Assembly (NCBI GenBank): GCA_030645475.1
Contig: JAUSMA010000009.1
Span: forward strand, 1-64,000
Length of the DNA: 64,000 nucleotides
Source: Nitrospirota bacterium
Lineage (GTDB): Bacteria > Nitrospirota > Nitrospiria > Nitrospirales > Nitrospiraceae
Direction: 5' to 3'
This document shows positions 27,515 through 36,182 of the stretch, piece after piece. The position numbers were made by a program, and so were the translations under genes. How positions within the stretch are numbered: position 1 is the stretch's first letter; every line of letters starts with the position of its first letter. Below the pieces are notes generated by a model. The model was not told the DNA's origin, did not search any database, and saw only the letters and a program-made list of their open reading frames with translations.

Positions 27515-27568
27515 CCTCGTCACAGGGCCCGGTTCCAAGAGGGTGCTGCTCGCGGTTCGTCCCGCTTA

Positions 27569-28219
27569 TCAGAACAGTTCCATCTGCGTCGGTTGAGGTT
27601 GCTCGGCTTCAAGCACGGGAGCTGCTGGCGGAGTGGCCTCTGTCGGTTCGACCGGCGTTGCATGACGGTCCAGAAATTCTCTTAGTTTCTTGAAGTCCTC
27701 ACGAAGCGGTTCGAGCATGCTGCTTTGGTGCAAGGCCGCTGCCGGGTGCAGCAGGGGGAAGAGCACAAAGTCTTTCATGTAGAACGCCTGCCCGCGAACC
27801 TTCGTGATTCCCACCTTTCGTTCCAGCAATGTTTGCGTCGCCCAATTTCCCAACGTGCATACGAGAGTAGGACGGATCATGGCGATCTGTTGCAGCAGAA
27901 ACGGTTTGCACGTCTCGACCTCATCCGGTTCCGGGTCTCGGTTGTTCGGGGGGCGGCACTTGATCACGTTCGCGATGTAGATGTCACTCCGTGACAGTCC
28001 CGCCGATTCCAGGAGCTCGTTTAAGAGTTTTCCTGCAGCCCCGACGAACGGTTCCCCCTGCTGGTCCTCATAGAAGCCAGGCGCTTCCCCGACGAACATC
28101 ACAGTCGCATGCGGATTTCCCACACCGAATACGACCTGGCGCCGGCCGAGTTTTGCCAGTTTGCACAGCTGGCAATTATGGAGAGATTTCGCCAGCTCTT
28201 GAAGGGGTGTCGTGGTCAT
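27569..28219 (-). CDS. udg: Uracil-DNA glycosylase, family 4 (iron-sulfur)
   Basis: A 216-residue type-4 glycosylase that removes uracil from DNA; members carry a [4Fe-4S] cluster. The four Cys ligands are visible: Cys16 and Cys19 (NCQLCKL), Cys88 (VIKCRPPNNRDP) and Cys104. Motif A is VGEAPGFYED (43-52) and the C-terminal LLHPAAAL motif is near residue 157. A Pro/Glu-rich tail is added. The gene is convergent with the hypothetical at 27056. The genome also has a family-1 enzyme at 1063-1743, so two unrelated uracil repair enzymes coexist. Confidence 0.95.
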   Translation of the reverse strand: MTTTPLQELAKSLHNCQLCKLAKLGRRQVVFGVGNPHATVMFVGEAPGFYEDQQGEPFVGAAGKLLNELLESAGLSRSDIYIANVIKCRPPNNRDPEPDEVETCKPFLLQQIAMIRPTLVCTLGNWATQTLLERKVGITKVRGQAFYMKDFVLFPLLHPAAALHQSSMLEPLREDFKKLREFLDRHATPVEPTEATPPAAPVLEAEQPQPTQMELF

Positions 28220-28320
28220 GATGGAATGGAGCCATGAGGAATATGGCCGATATCTTAGGAAGCTGTGCCAATCTTGTCAATGTGAGTGAGGGGGCGAGAG
28301 CGGCAACATGAACGATGCGA

Positions 28321-28354
28321 CCTGCCTGTGCGAAGCCGCTTCGGCGAAGGCAGG
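28321..28354. repeat. REP-like hairpin
   Basis: cctgcct and aggcagg close an imperfect stem containing gaagc-cg-cttcg. It lies in the 28220-28386 gap between the udg start and the stop of the lipoprotein gene (both minus strand). A pyrimidine tract follows on the plus strand. It may terminate or stabilise the lipoprotein mRNA. Confidence 0.5.
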
Positions 28355-28386
28355 GAACGAAGCCGGAGGCCTTTTTCACCATCCGT

Positions 28387-28707
28387 CTACTCGACTCGGT
28401 AGCCTTTGGCCGCCAAGCAAGTATCCCTCATCGCATTGATCGTCGAGATCCCGTGCAGGGCGCGGGCATGGTCGCTCGGGCTTTGGGGGCCTCCGCTGAA
28501 CGGGAAGGGGGTACTCTGGTTATAGAACTGGTTTTCGTTCGCTAGCCTCGCCTTGTACTCGCACTCCATATAATCCCGTTCCAGATCTCGCTGACTCAGC
28601 CCCTGCGGATTGCCTCCACGCGTGGAGGAACCGGGTGCGCATCCGGCGAACGTCAGCACAATGACTGCTAGCAAGGCGCGTTTCACCAACGGCTGTCTCA
28701 TCCTCAT
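28387..28707 (-). CDS. Small predicted lipoprotein
   Basis: A 106-residue protein with an N-terminal lipoprotein signal: basic RMRQPLVKR, hydrophobic ALLAVIVLT and lipobox FAGC (Cys at about 23). The mature part is short and hydrophilic (SQRDLERDYMECEYKARLANENQF) and has two further Cys residues, which may form a disulfide. I chose ATG 28707; the frame opens at 28737 but that would bury the signal. No family is recognised. It lies 36 bases downstream of hpnE and may share its transcript. Confidence 0.72.
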   Translation of the reverse strand: MRMRQPLVKRALLAVIVLTFAGCAPGSSTRGGNPQGLSQRDLERDYMECEYKARLANENQFYNQSTPFPFSGGPQSPSDHARALHGISTINAMRDTCLAAKGYRVE

Positions 28708-28743
28708 AGACCTACCATTGGATAGTGCCATCGTCAAGCGGAC

Positions 28744-30069
28744 CTATTGGCGCGCGATGGCATCGGCGCAATGGTTGCCACTGACGATCGCGCTTTCGAG
28801 GTTGGGCGGCCATCCGGTATCGGTCCAGGCCCCAGCCACGAGCAAGTTGGCGATCGGACTCCGTTGGATGGGCCGATGCAGTTTCGTGCCGGGCCTGAGT
28901 GAGAGGATGGCGTTGGGCATCGTTCGGCGGTGGATCGGTCCGAGCCTGCATCCGGGACGGAGAAGTTCCAACGATCTGAGCATGTCAGGAATGAGTCCAT
29001 CAAGGTTGGAGTCCGATCGAGTCTGCGCAAGTTGATGGTCGGTTGTGAGCAGGGAGAAGCCTGTGCGGTCTGGCGTTGCCGCTGTGACGAGTAGCGAGTG
29101 AAACGCGGTATCGCCTAAGAGGATGAGGCGAGGAGTGGCGCAGGGTTGCTCTGCTTGCAGATGTAAGAGGGTGCCGTCTTGCGACACCAATTCCGCAAGC
29201 TGCTGAAAGTAGGCATAGCGGGTCAGCCATCGTTCCGGAAGTAACGGCGTGAGTTGCTGCGGAGGCAGGGCGGCGATATACCAATCGGCCTGCAGCAGTG
29301 ACCCATTCCTCAACAGGACTCCCGTGATGTGATCTCGCTCATAGCGGAACTGCGCCGAGTCGGTATTGCGTAAGATGGTCGCTCCGCCCGCCGTCAGTCT
29401 CTCGGTGATGGGTCGTATCAGGCAGGTTTGCAGCGAGTCCTGGACAACCGAGATGCGGCTATCGTGACGAGTGCTTAGGAACAAGGGCCGCAGCGATGCG
29501 ATGAAGGCATCGGCGGACAGAGCAGAGAGTTCATTGCCAGTCAGCCAGCGCGCGAGAGGATTCCAGACGACACGGCGCGTCTGCGCGCTTTGTCCTATTG
29601 ACGCAAGCCATTCGTCGGCGGTGCGCTGTTCCAGGTCGGCAGGCAGGCGTTCATCGCCTTCCCAGAGCCGTTCCAATCGGGATACCAATCGCCACCGTTC
29701 CGTCCAGGGGAGGCCTGTAAACCTCAGCAGGCTGACCCAGGTATGTAGGGGGGCGGGGAACCAGGCATGTGGATAACGGGCGATGGCATTCTCGTTGAGG
29801 CGAAATTCCAGAGAGATGTCTCGCTGTGTCGGCTGCTGGAGATTGGCATGGAGTGAGCCTAGTAAGGCCTTTGTTGCGTGATGGCAACCGAGGATTGTGA
29901 GCGGTTCAGGGCTGTCGTCCGCAGGCGTACCAGTGGTGGCACCCGCCAAGAGTGGCTGAGGGTCGACGATCGTGACTCGATAGCCCTGGCGGATGAGACG
30001 ATAGGCGGCGGTGAGCCCGGCCGGGCCTCCACCAAGAATCACGACGGACTGAGCGTGCGTGGGCGTCAC
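28744..30069 (-). CDS. hpnE: FAD-dependent hydroxysqualene dehydroxylase-like protein HpnE
   Basis: A 441-residue amine-oxidase/phytoene-desaturase-type flavoprotein. The dinucleotide motif VVILGGGPAGLTAAYRL is at 9-25 and the C-terminal FAD motif LVAGAWTDTGWPPNLESAIVSG lies near 408. In the HpnCDE route, HpnE reduces hydroxysqualene to squalene, the hopanoid precursor. The assignment rests on fold plus the overlap with hpnD: its GTG start shares four bases with the hpnD stop. The alternative would be a carotenoid desaturase, but the hpnD neighbour favours HpnE. Confidence 0.85.
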   Translation of the reverse strand: MTPTHAQSVVILGGGPAGLTAAYRLIRQGYRVTIVDPQPLLAGATTGTPADDSPEPLTILGCHHATKALLGSLHANLQQPTQRDISLEFRLNENAIARYPHAWFPAPLHTWVSLLRFTGLPWTERWRLVSRLERLWEGDERLPADLEQRTADEWLASIGQSAQTRRVVWNPLARWLTGNELSALSADAFIASLRPLFLSTRHDSRISVVQDSLQTCLIRPITERLTAGGATILRNTDSAQFRYERDHITGVLLRNGSLLQADWYIAALPPQQLTPLLPERWLTRYAYFQQLAELVSQDGTLLHLQAEQPCATPRLILLGDTAFHSLLVTAATPDRTGFSLLTTDHQLAQTRSDSNLDGLIPDMLRSLELLRPGCRLGPIHRRTMPNAILSLRPGTKLHRPIQRSPIANLLVAGAWTDTGWPPNLESAIVSGNHCADAIARQ

Positions 30070-30935
30070 AAGAATTTTGAGCGGAGCCAGACTCCGGCGG
30101 CAAGGGCCAGCCGATGATTGGTTGAGAGTCGGACGCGAGGACCGAAAATCCGATGTCCTGGATCCTCGATTTTTTTCAGGATGCGGAAATAGACGGCACG
30201 CATGATTTCCGAGACGGTCAATGCGCGCCGGTCATGTGTCGGCAGGGCTTCGAACGCCGCCTGTGCCTTGGCGTAATACTCATGGGCTCGTGCGGCTTCG
30301 AAGCGAAGCAACTTTCGGAGTTCTTCACTCTCCTGACGCTGGAGGATCATCTGCTCGGTGCATCCGAATTTTATGAGATCTTCCTGCGGTAGGTAGATGC
30401 GGCCCTGGGCTGCGTCGGTTTCGATGTCCCGTAGAATGTTCGTCAGTTGGAATGCCATGCCGAGAGAGACGGCATAGTCTTGGGCCCTGGCTGAGGTCGG
30501 CCCGAAAATATGCAGGCAGATGAGTCCGACCACCGATGCGACTCGATAGCAGTAGAGCGAGAGATCTTGAAACGACGCGTATCGTGCCGCCGAGAGGTCC
30601 ATGCCCACGCCCTTAATCAGCTCCTCGAAATAGGCCTGTGGGATCGATAGCTGTTTCACATGGGTGGCCAGGCTGATGGTGACCGGGAAGGTCGGTGTGC
30701 CTTGATAGGCCGCCTCCAGCTCGTTCCACCACCGCTGCAACTCATCCTGGGGATTGCTGCCTGTCGGGGGCTCATCGACCGCGTTATCGACTTCCTTGCA
30801 GAAGGCGTAGACGGTGTACATCGCTGCGCGCCTGGCTCGTGGGAGGAAGAGGAATGAATAATAGAAATTACTCCCGCTCTTCTTGGTGAGAGTCGTGCAG
30901 TAGGCTTGCGCGTCGGTCGAAGAGAGTATGGTCAT
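30066..30935 (-). CDS. hpnD: Presqualene diphosphate synthase HpnD
   Basis: A trans-isoprenyl head-to-head synthase joining two farnesyl diphosphates to presqualene diphosphate. The 289 residues from ATG 30935 include FYYSFLFLPRARR, the first aspartate-rich motif DNAVDE (about 51-56) and the second, NILRDIETDAAQGRIYLP (about 175-192). The start at 30935 lies 5 bases after the upstream gene's stop; the longer frame from 31040 overlaps that gene. HpnC, which would normally complete the set, is not in this window. Confidence 0.9.
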   Translation of the reverse strand: MTILSSTDAQAYCTTLTKKSGSNFYYSFLFLPRARRAAMYTVYAFCKEVDNAVDEPPTGSNPQDELQRWWNELEAAYQGTPTFPVTISLATHVKQLSIPQAYFEELIKGVGMDLSAARYASFQDLSLYCYRVASVVGLICLHIFGPTSARAQDYAVSLGMAFQLTNILRDIETDAAQGRIYLPQEDLIKFGCTEQMILQRQESEELRKLLRFEAARAHEYYAKAQAAFEALPTHDRRALTVSEIMRAVYFRILKKIEDPGHRIFGPRVRLSTNHRLALAAGVWLRSKFL

Positions 30936-30939
30936 GGCA

Positions 30940-31866
30940 TTAGTGCTGAGGTTGTGGCTCCAGGCGACTGGCCATGGAGTCGTGCATGGGGTACTGGTCT
31001 GATGGATGGAAGATGGCGGCCAATAGTTCAATCCCGTCAATCAGGCGAGGGCCAGGCCGGCTAAAATACGAGGACGCGTCGACCAGGAATGTCTGTTCCC
31101 TCAGTGTTGAGGGGATGGGCCATTGACCAGGTTGCAGCATAAGCTGGGATAGTTCAGTACGTGTCCGTTCAACTGAGAAGCCGCAGGGCATGACGATGAG
31201 CACGTCCGGAGACGCGGCGACGATGTCGTCCCACGTCACAACGCGAGAAGGGGTGCCAGGCTGGGCCAGGACATCCTGTCCGCCTGCAAGTTGAACCATC
31301 TCAGGAACCCAATGACCTGCGACATATAGCGGAGAGAGCCATTCGATACAGACCACGCGAGGGCGATGCGAGAGATTCTGGACGCGAGTGCGAACGGCTT
31401 CGAGTCGCTCGCGTAACTGCGACGCGAGACGATGGCCCTCTGCCGACCGGCCTGCCGCGTCGCCGATCCGCACGACATCATCGATTACATCGTGAATCGT
31501 ACCGGGGTTCAATGTCAGGACGGTCGGTTGGTGAGGCATGGCTCGAATGGCCTCATGCAGTTGATCCGGCGTGACGGCACAGACATGACAGAGGTCTTGG
31601 GATAGGATCAGATCGGGGCGCGAGTGGCACAAGCGGTCATGGTTTAGCCGATAGAGCCGCTGGCCGGAGGCCACGAACTGCGCGACTTGTCGATCGATCT
31701 CAGCGCTGGTCAGCCCATGAGGAGGGATCATCGGCTCAACCATGATGGGCACGCTCCCGACCGATGGCGGGTAGTCGCACTCATGACTGATTCCAACGAG
31801 TTCCTCGCTCAGACCGAGCGCGGCAATCACTTCGGTAGCACTGGGAAGCAGCGAGCAGATTCTCAT
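30940..31866 (-). CDS. Cobalamin-binding-like periplasmic-fold protein (BtuF family), no signal peptide
   Basis: A 308-residue protein of the helical-backbone substrate-binding family (peripla_BP_2). The N-terminus MRICSLLPSATEVIAALGL is the family's first strand-helix, so there is no export signal. The LVGISHECDYPP and LSQDLCHVCAVTPDQL segments are typical of the cytosolic cobalamin-binding branch. Binding of vitamin B12 or a precursor, for salvage, is therefore likely but not proven. A B12-dependent ribonucleotide reductase lies 2 kb away. It starts 13 bases after the HAD gene and runs directly into hpnD. Confidence 0.8.
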   Translation of the reverse strand: MRICSLLPSATEVIAALGLSEELVGISHECDYPPSVGSVPIMVEPMIPPHGLTSAEIDRQVAQFVASGQRLYRLNHDRLCHSRPDLILSQDLCHVCAVTPDQLHEAIRAMPHQPTVLTLNPGTIHDVIDDVVRIGDAAGRSAEGHRLASQLRERLEAVRTRVQNLSHRPRVVCIEWLSPLYVAGHWVPEMVQLAGGQDVLAQPGTPSRVVTWDDIVAASPDVLIVMPCGFSVERTRTELSQLMLQPGQWPIPSTLREQTFLVDASSYFSRPGPRLIDGIELLAAIFHPSDQYPMHDSMASRLEPQPQH

Positions 31867-31878
31867 ATCACTCGGTTC

Positions 31879-32574
31879 TTATGGGGCGGGCCATAACCGC
31901 TCACGGAGTTCGCTGAGGCGAACCTGTGTGAGACTTGGGGTTATGGCATGGGCTTCATGCAGATCTTGGATCGTGTGCGTGTTCGCCACGGCGAGGACCT
32001 TCATCCCGGCGGTTTTCGCGCCGCGCAGGCCGGGGATGGAATCCTCGATGACCAAACAAGATCCTGGGGCGATGGTCTGCTTCGGGTCTTGTCGATTCAA
32101 GGCGTCGAGGGCATGGAGAAACGGCTCCGGATCGGGTTTTCCCTTGGTGACGTCTTCGGCGCCAGTGATGTGGAGAAATTCTTTACGAAGCCCGGCCTGT
32201 TCAAGGATGAATTCAATCTCATGGCGGAGGGCGCCGGATGCAATGGCTAAGGGGTACGTCGCAGCGGCCTCCTGCACAAATTCCCGCACACCTGGAAAAA
32301 TGACCAGATGTCCCTTCACCGACTCCAGATAGGCCAGGGCTTTCCGTTGCATCAATGTCGTGATGGCCGCGAGATCGGTGGAGCGCTGATGTGCGGTGAG
32401 TGCCGCGAGAAAGCAGCCTCGATCGTCGTAGCCAAGGTAGTTGGCGTAGTAGTCGGACTCAGTCAGGCCGATGCCGATTTCAGCGAGCGTCTGGCGGAAA
32501 CCAGCGAAATGGAGGGGTTCGGTGTCCGCGATGACTCCATCAAAGTCAAAAATGATGGCTGAGAGTGTGTTCAT
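31879..32574 (-). CDS. HAD-superfamily phosphatase / phosphomutase-like
   Basis: A 231-residue HAD hydrolase of subfamily IA. Motif I is FDFDGVIADTEP (9-20, nucleophile Asp10 and acid Asp12). Motif II is IASGALR, motif III Lys lies in VTKGKPDPEPF, and motif IV is VIEDSIPGLRGAKTAG. The four-helix cap between residues 20 and 90 fits the beta-phosphoglucomutase/phosphatase group. The substrate is unknown. It is the first gene of a run with the B12-like binder, hpnD and hpnE, spaced by 4-13 bases or overlapping. Confidence 0.9.
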   Translation of the reverse strand: MNTLSAIIFDFDGVIADTEPLHFAGFRQTLAEIGIGLTESDYYANYLGYDDRGCFLAALTAHQRSTDLAAITTLMQRKALAYLESVKGHLVIFPGVREFVQEAAATYPLAIASGALRHEIEFILEQAGLRKEFLHITGAEDVTKGKPDPEPFLHALDALNRQDPKQTIAPGSCLVIEDSIPGLRGAKTAGMKVLAVANTHTIQDLHEAHAITPSLTQVRLSELRERLWPAP

Positions 32575-32690
32575 GAGGATCGTTCAAAATGTTGGCATGA
32601 CCACGAGATCTAACAGGCTGCAAAAAAACTCGGTGACAAATAAAAATGCTGCGAAAACGCTCCATATGGCAAAGAAATACCAATAACTTC

Positions 32691-32813
32691 AGGATGCTCA
32701 AAAAGACCGTCCAGCAAGACCGCAGCGAGTGAAGAGGCGAGTCGTACCCTTGTGGTACGTTGAGAGCCTCTTCGTGAAGCGAGAACGCCGCTGGCGGTCT
32801 TTTTCAGCATCCT
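32691..32813. repeat. Dispersed palindromic intergenic repeat, copy 2
   Basis: A clean long imperfect inverted repeat: aggatgctcaaaaagaccg at the left end matches, inverted, cggtctttttcagcatcct at the right end. The centre is a small hairpin (cgtacc-cttgt-ggtacg). Read on the minus strand it aligns with copies 1 and 3, including gcggtcttgctggacgg and ttctcgcttc. It lies between the HAD gene and the SH3 membrane protein, both on the minus strand, and could act as a terminator. Confidence 0.8.
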
Positions 32814-32907
32814 GCTAAAGCGGGCGGATTATAGCACAGGAAGACCGACTGAACAGTCGAGAATGTGCCAGGCGTAGCAGCCAGTTTGCGCCGGGGAAAG
32901 GGGATGA

Positions 32908-33642
32908 TTAGAACTTCAAGCGGAGGCGTTTCTCCGATACCCAACCCTTCGTCCCTTCATCTGTGCGCACCTGGTACATCCAGCCGCTCGGCTGCAGATC
33001 GCCGTCGAGGACTGTCAGGGTCGCTCCAAAACGAACCACCGGTCCTGGCTTGCTGCCCGATGCGTCGGCGAACAACGGACTGCTTCCCCCGGGAGCCGTT
33101 TCGTCCATCGTGGTCGTAACTTTCTGGCCTTCGCTGAACATCGGAGCGGAAGAAGTCATGGCTGGTGCAGCGGGTTTCACGGTGGCTTGAGGTGGCGTCA
33201 TGGCTGGGACCGCCGGGGGGGCAACAGCAGTGGGGACCGAGGCTGATGGCGCGGGCACCGGCGCCCCATCGCTTGGGTTGGGAGTCGCTTGTGGTGCTGG
33301 TACCGATGGTGTTGTGGGTGCCGGTTTTGGGTTCATGGCCACCGGGGGCGGTGTGCTTTCCCCCAGGTACGGGCTCAGCCATTCGGTCACGAGTTCAGGT
33401 TCCATGGTGGCGACATAGGCGCCGCCGCCGATGAGAGCCAGGAGCAATATCCAGAGGATCGGGCGACCGCCGCCAGATTTTTTACGGGGATTCAGCGGGC
33501 CGGTTGCTCTCGTGGTGGTGGTTTGATCGAGTTCTTCTTCCGTGAATTCCAAGTCCGGTTCCGGTTGGCGGGCGAAGAGGAGCGACCAATTCACATCAAA
33601 AGAATTCCCGACTGATGTCAGGGTTCCAACGAGCGCAGCCAT
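32908..33642 (-). CDS. Membrane-anchored SH3-domain protein
   Basis: A 244-residue protein with a cytosolic N-terminus containing an acidic stretch (EPDLEFTEEELDQ), one membrane segment (PILWILLLALIGGGAYVA, about 60-78), a long Pro/Ala-rich linker (about 95-180) and a C-terminal SH3_3-type domain (GATLTVLDGDLQPSGWMYQVR, GTKGWVSEKRL). This architecture suits a protein whose linker spans the periplasm and whose SH3 domain contacts peptidoglycan or a partner. ATG 33642 has gggagg 8 bases upstream; the frame from 33708 has no signal. No partner gene is evident. Confidence 0.8.
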   Translation of the reverse strand: MAALVGTLTSVGNSFDVNWSLLFARQPEPDLEFTEEELDQTTTTRATGPLNPRKKSGGGRPILWILLLALIGGGAYVATMEPELVTEWLSPYLGESTPPPVAMNPKPAPTTPSVPAPQATPNPSDGAPVPAPSASVPTAVAPPAVPAMTPPQATVKPAAPAMTSSAPMFSEGQKVTTTMDETAPGGSSPLFADASGSKPGPVVRFGATLTVLDGDLQPSGWMYQVRTDEGTKGWVSEKRLRLKF

Positions 33643-33759
33643 CGAGTACCTCCCTGCTGAACGATTCGGTTCGACATACACCAAGTCTGTGAATATACGT
33701 ATCACCATCGTTGGGTACTGTCAATTTTGTTGGGGAATTTGGGCGATGCCTGGCCATTC

Positions 33760-35532
33760 TCAACAGGGGTTCGAAGGGTGACAGGACAGGACTTGTTGTT
33801 CACGGCTGCCTGTTCGAAAGACGGTGAGGCCTTTGCACTTCAGTCGATAGGCGCGCAGAAAGGCCGCGGCGACTTCGGCTTTGGTCGCGGTGCCCGGTAA
33901 ATTGATGGTTTTTGAGACACCGCTGTCGCTATAGCGCTGAAACACCGCCTGCATACGCACATGTTGCTCGGCCGAGACATCATGGGCTGTGACAAAGAGG
34001 TGTCGCAGCTCTTCTGGAATATCGGTCATATGTTGGATGGAAGGATGCGCCGACAGGTTGGCCTGGAGCGCGTCGAGATCGAGACCGAGGGCCTCTGCGT
34101 AGCGGACGAAGGCCGGATGACAGGAGGTGAGCACAACGCCATCCATGATGCGGCGGACTTCCTGCACGCCGTAGAGCGGCTCAATGCCTGGTGAGCAGTT
34201 GGCGATGAGGCTGATGCTGCCAGTCGGTGCAATGGTGGTGACGGTGGCGTTTCGATGCCGTTGACCGAGAGTCTGGAGCCGACTGCCTCGATAGGCAGGA
34301 AAGACTCCGCGCTCGGTGGCAAGGTCCGCGGATGCACGATGGGCGTGAGATTGAAAGAACTCCATCAGGGCGCCGGCTGTGTGGATGGCAGCCTCGGAGT
34401 CGTAGGGGATGTTGAGGGCGATCAGCAAGTCGGCAAAGCCCATGATGCCCAGGCCGATCTTCCTTGTGCGCTTCGTCATGCGGTCGATGTGGGGAAGGGG
34501 GAAACGGTTGCGATCGATCACATTGTCGAGGAAGCGCACGGCGAGAGGAATGATGTCGGCTAATCGAGCGAAGTCGATGGCGGGTCCTGCGCTCGATGGC
34601 ATGACGAAGTTGGCGACATTGATAGAGCCGAGGGTGCAGGACTCAAAGGGCAGTAGCGGTTGTTCGCCACAGGGGTTCGTCGACTCGATGGTGCCGAGGC
34701 GGGGAGTGGGATTCCCCCGATTGATCGTGTCCAGGAACACCAAGCCAGGCTCCCCGCTGGCCCAGGCTGCTTCGACGAGCCGATCGAAGACGAGCTGGGC
34801 CGGAAGCCGTTTCGCGGGTTTGCCGGTTCGCGGATTGATCAGAGCGTACGTGCGACGGCGCGTGAGTGCCTGCATGAACGAATCGGTGATGCCGACGGAG
34901 AGATTGAAGTTCGTCATTTCGGTCGGGGTTTGTTTGAGCGCAATGAAGTCCAGAATGTCCGGGTGGTCGATGCGGAGGATGCCCATATTCGCGCCCCGTC
35001 TGGTCCCGCCTTGCTTGATGATATCCGTCGAGAGATTGAAGAGGCGCATGAAGGAAATGGGGCCGGAGGCGACGCCGCTCGACGATGAAACCAGGTCGTT
35101 GTGAGGACGGAGGTGGCTAAACGAAAATCCGGTGCCGCCGCCCGATTGGTGGATGAGGGCTTGATGTTTCAGACTGTCATAAATGGAGTCGAGGGAATCT
35201 TCGACCGGGAGCACAAAACAGGCCGAGAGCTGCTGGAGTCGACGCCCGGCGTTCATCAGCGTGGGAGAGTTGGGAAGGAAATCGAGACGGGCCATACAGT
35301 CGTACCATCGTTGGGCGGCGTGGGGTAGCCGGCTGGCGCGGGGGTAGAGTCGTTCAGCTTGTGCGATGTCGGTGGCTACGCGCCAGAACATGTGCGCCGG
35401 GGTCTCGACGATCCTTCCCGTCGTATTCTTGCCCAGATAGCGCCCGCGTAACAGGGTCGTGGCATGGTCCGAAAGGCGAAGTCGTGGGAGGTGTGGCGGG
35501 CCTGAGGGAGTGCGCGTCTTCTTGCCGGACAT
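33760..35532 (-). CDS. nrdJ: Adenosylcobalamin-dependent ribonucleotide reductase, class II (short form)
   Basis: Reduces ribonucleotides to deoxyribonucleotides with a B12-generated thiyl radical, without oxygen dependence. The 590 residues are short for the family; the N-terminal ATP-cone regulatory domain is absent. Seen are FLPNSPTLMNAG (85-96), Cys105 in LSACFVLP, NPCGEQ (286-291; Asn, radical Cys and Glu), the glycine-rich QSGGGTGFSFS loop, GFADLLIALN, and redox-shuttle Cys584/Cys590 in SCHPSNPC at the C-terminus. A tatact hexamer lies only 6 bases before the ATG, hinting at a leaderless mRNA. No NrdA/B genes are in the window. Confidence 0.94.
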   Translation of the reverse strand: MSGKKTRTPSGPPHLPRLRLSDHATTLLRGRYLGKNTTGRIVETPAHMFWRVATDIAQAERLYPRASRLPHAAQRWYDCMARLDFLPNSPTLMNAGRRLQQLSACFVLPVEDSLDSIYDSLKHQALIHQSGGGTGFSFSHLRPHNDLVSSSSGVASGPISFMRLFNLSTDIIKQGGTRRGANMGILRIDHPDILDFIALKQTPTEMTNFNLSVGITDSFMQALTRRRTYALINPRTGKPAKRLPAQLVFDRLVEAAWASGEPGLVFLDTINRGNPTPRLGTIESTNPCGEQPLLPFESCTLGSINVANFVMPSSAGPAIDFARLADIIPLAVRFLDNVIDRNRFPLPHIDRMTKRTRKIGLGIMGFADLLIALNIPYDSEAAIHTAGALMEFFQSHAHRASADLATERGVFPAYRGSRLQTLGQRHRNATVTTIAPTGSISLIANCSPGIEPLYGVQEVRRIMDGVVLTSCHPAFVRYAEALGLDLDALQANLSAHPSIQHMTDIPEELRHLFVTAHDVSAEQHVRMQAVFQRYSDSGVSKTINLPGTATKAEVAAAFLRAYRLKCKGLTVFRTGSREQQVLSCHPSNPC

Positions 35533-35538
35533 GGTTCT

Positions 35539-35544
35539 AGTATA
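35539..35544 (-). promoter_or_regulatory. Candidate -10 element of nrdJ
   Basis: Reading the minus strand, tatact ends 6 bases before the nrdJ ATG. Transcription would then begin at or next to the A of the start codon. No ribosome binding site precedes the ATG, which agrees with a leaderless message. The -35 region is poor. Confidence 0.3.
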
Positions 35545-35642
35545 TACCGCCCTATTCGATTGATCGATAACGGATACCGTTTCGTCCTGCTTGCATCTTG
35601 ACGGTCCAGTTCGGCAGAATGAACTTCCACTGACCGACGACC

Positions 35643-36056
35643 ATGAAATCCTATCGCGAAGAGCTCTGGTTCGAAACGAAGACGCGGCGCGCCTACCTCA
35701 ACATCACGCAACAGGTCGAGGCGGCGGTCAAGAAGAGCGGGGTCCAAGAGGGGCTCGTCTTGGTCAACGCCATGCATATCACGGCGAGCGTCTACATTAA
35801 CGACGACGAACCGGGCTTACTCAATGACTATGACCGATTCCTGGAAACGCTGGTTCCTCAGGCCGCAACCTATCGGCATAACGAGACCGGCGAAGATAAC
35901 GGCGACGCGCACATCAAACGCCAGCTGATGGGCCGAGAAGTTGTCGTCGCGATCACCGAAGGCCGGTTGGACTTCGGTCCCTGGGAACAGATCTTCTACG
36001 GAGAGTTCGATGGCATGCGGCGGAAACGTGTGCTGGTCAAGGTGATTGGCGCGTGA
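35643..36056 (+). CDS. yjbQ: YjbQ-family protein (UPF0047)
   Basis: A 137-residue homotrimeric beta-rich protein. Family blocks are present: [25 protein letters not shown] (about 40-64), then [22 protein letters not shown] (77-98) and [13 protein letters not shown] near residue 111. YjbQ can partly replace thiamine-phosphate synthase when overproduced, but its normal role is unclear. The His and Asp/Asn cluster forms the supposed active site. It is divergent from nrdJ and followed by a hypothetical gene. Confidence 0.92.
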   Translation: MKSYREELWFETKTRRAYLNITQQVEAAVKKSGVQEGLVLVNAMHITASVYINDDEPGLLNDYDRFLETLVPQAATYRHNETGEDNGDAHIKRQLMGREVVVAITEGRLDFGPWEQIFYGEFDGMRRKRVLVKVIGA

Positions 36057-36182
36057 GCCCGATGTCGTCTCATCAAGGGGCAGAACCCTATGGGAATAAA
36101 CTGCTGGAGCGCTTGCTACCACATGGAAAGTTTGGCAACATGGGGTCAGTGATGCACGACTGTGCTGGAGGAGTCTGTTGAT

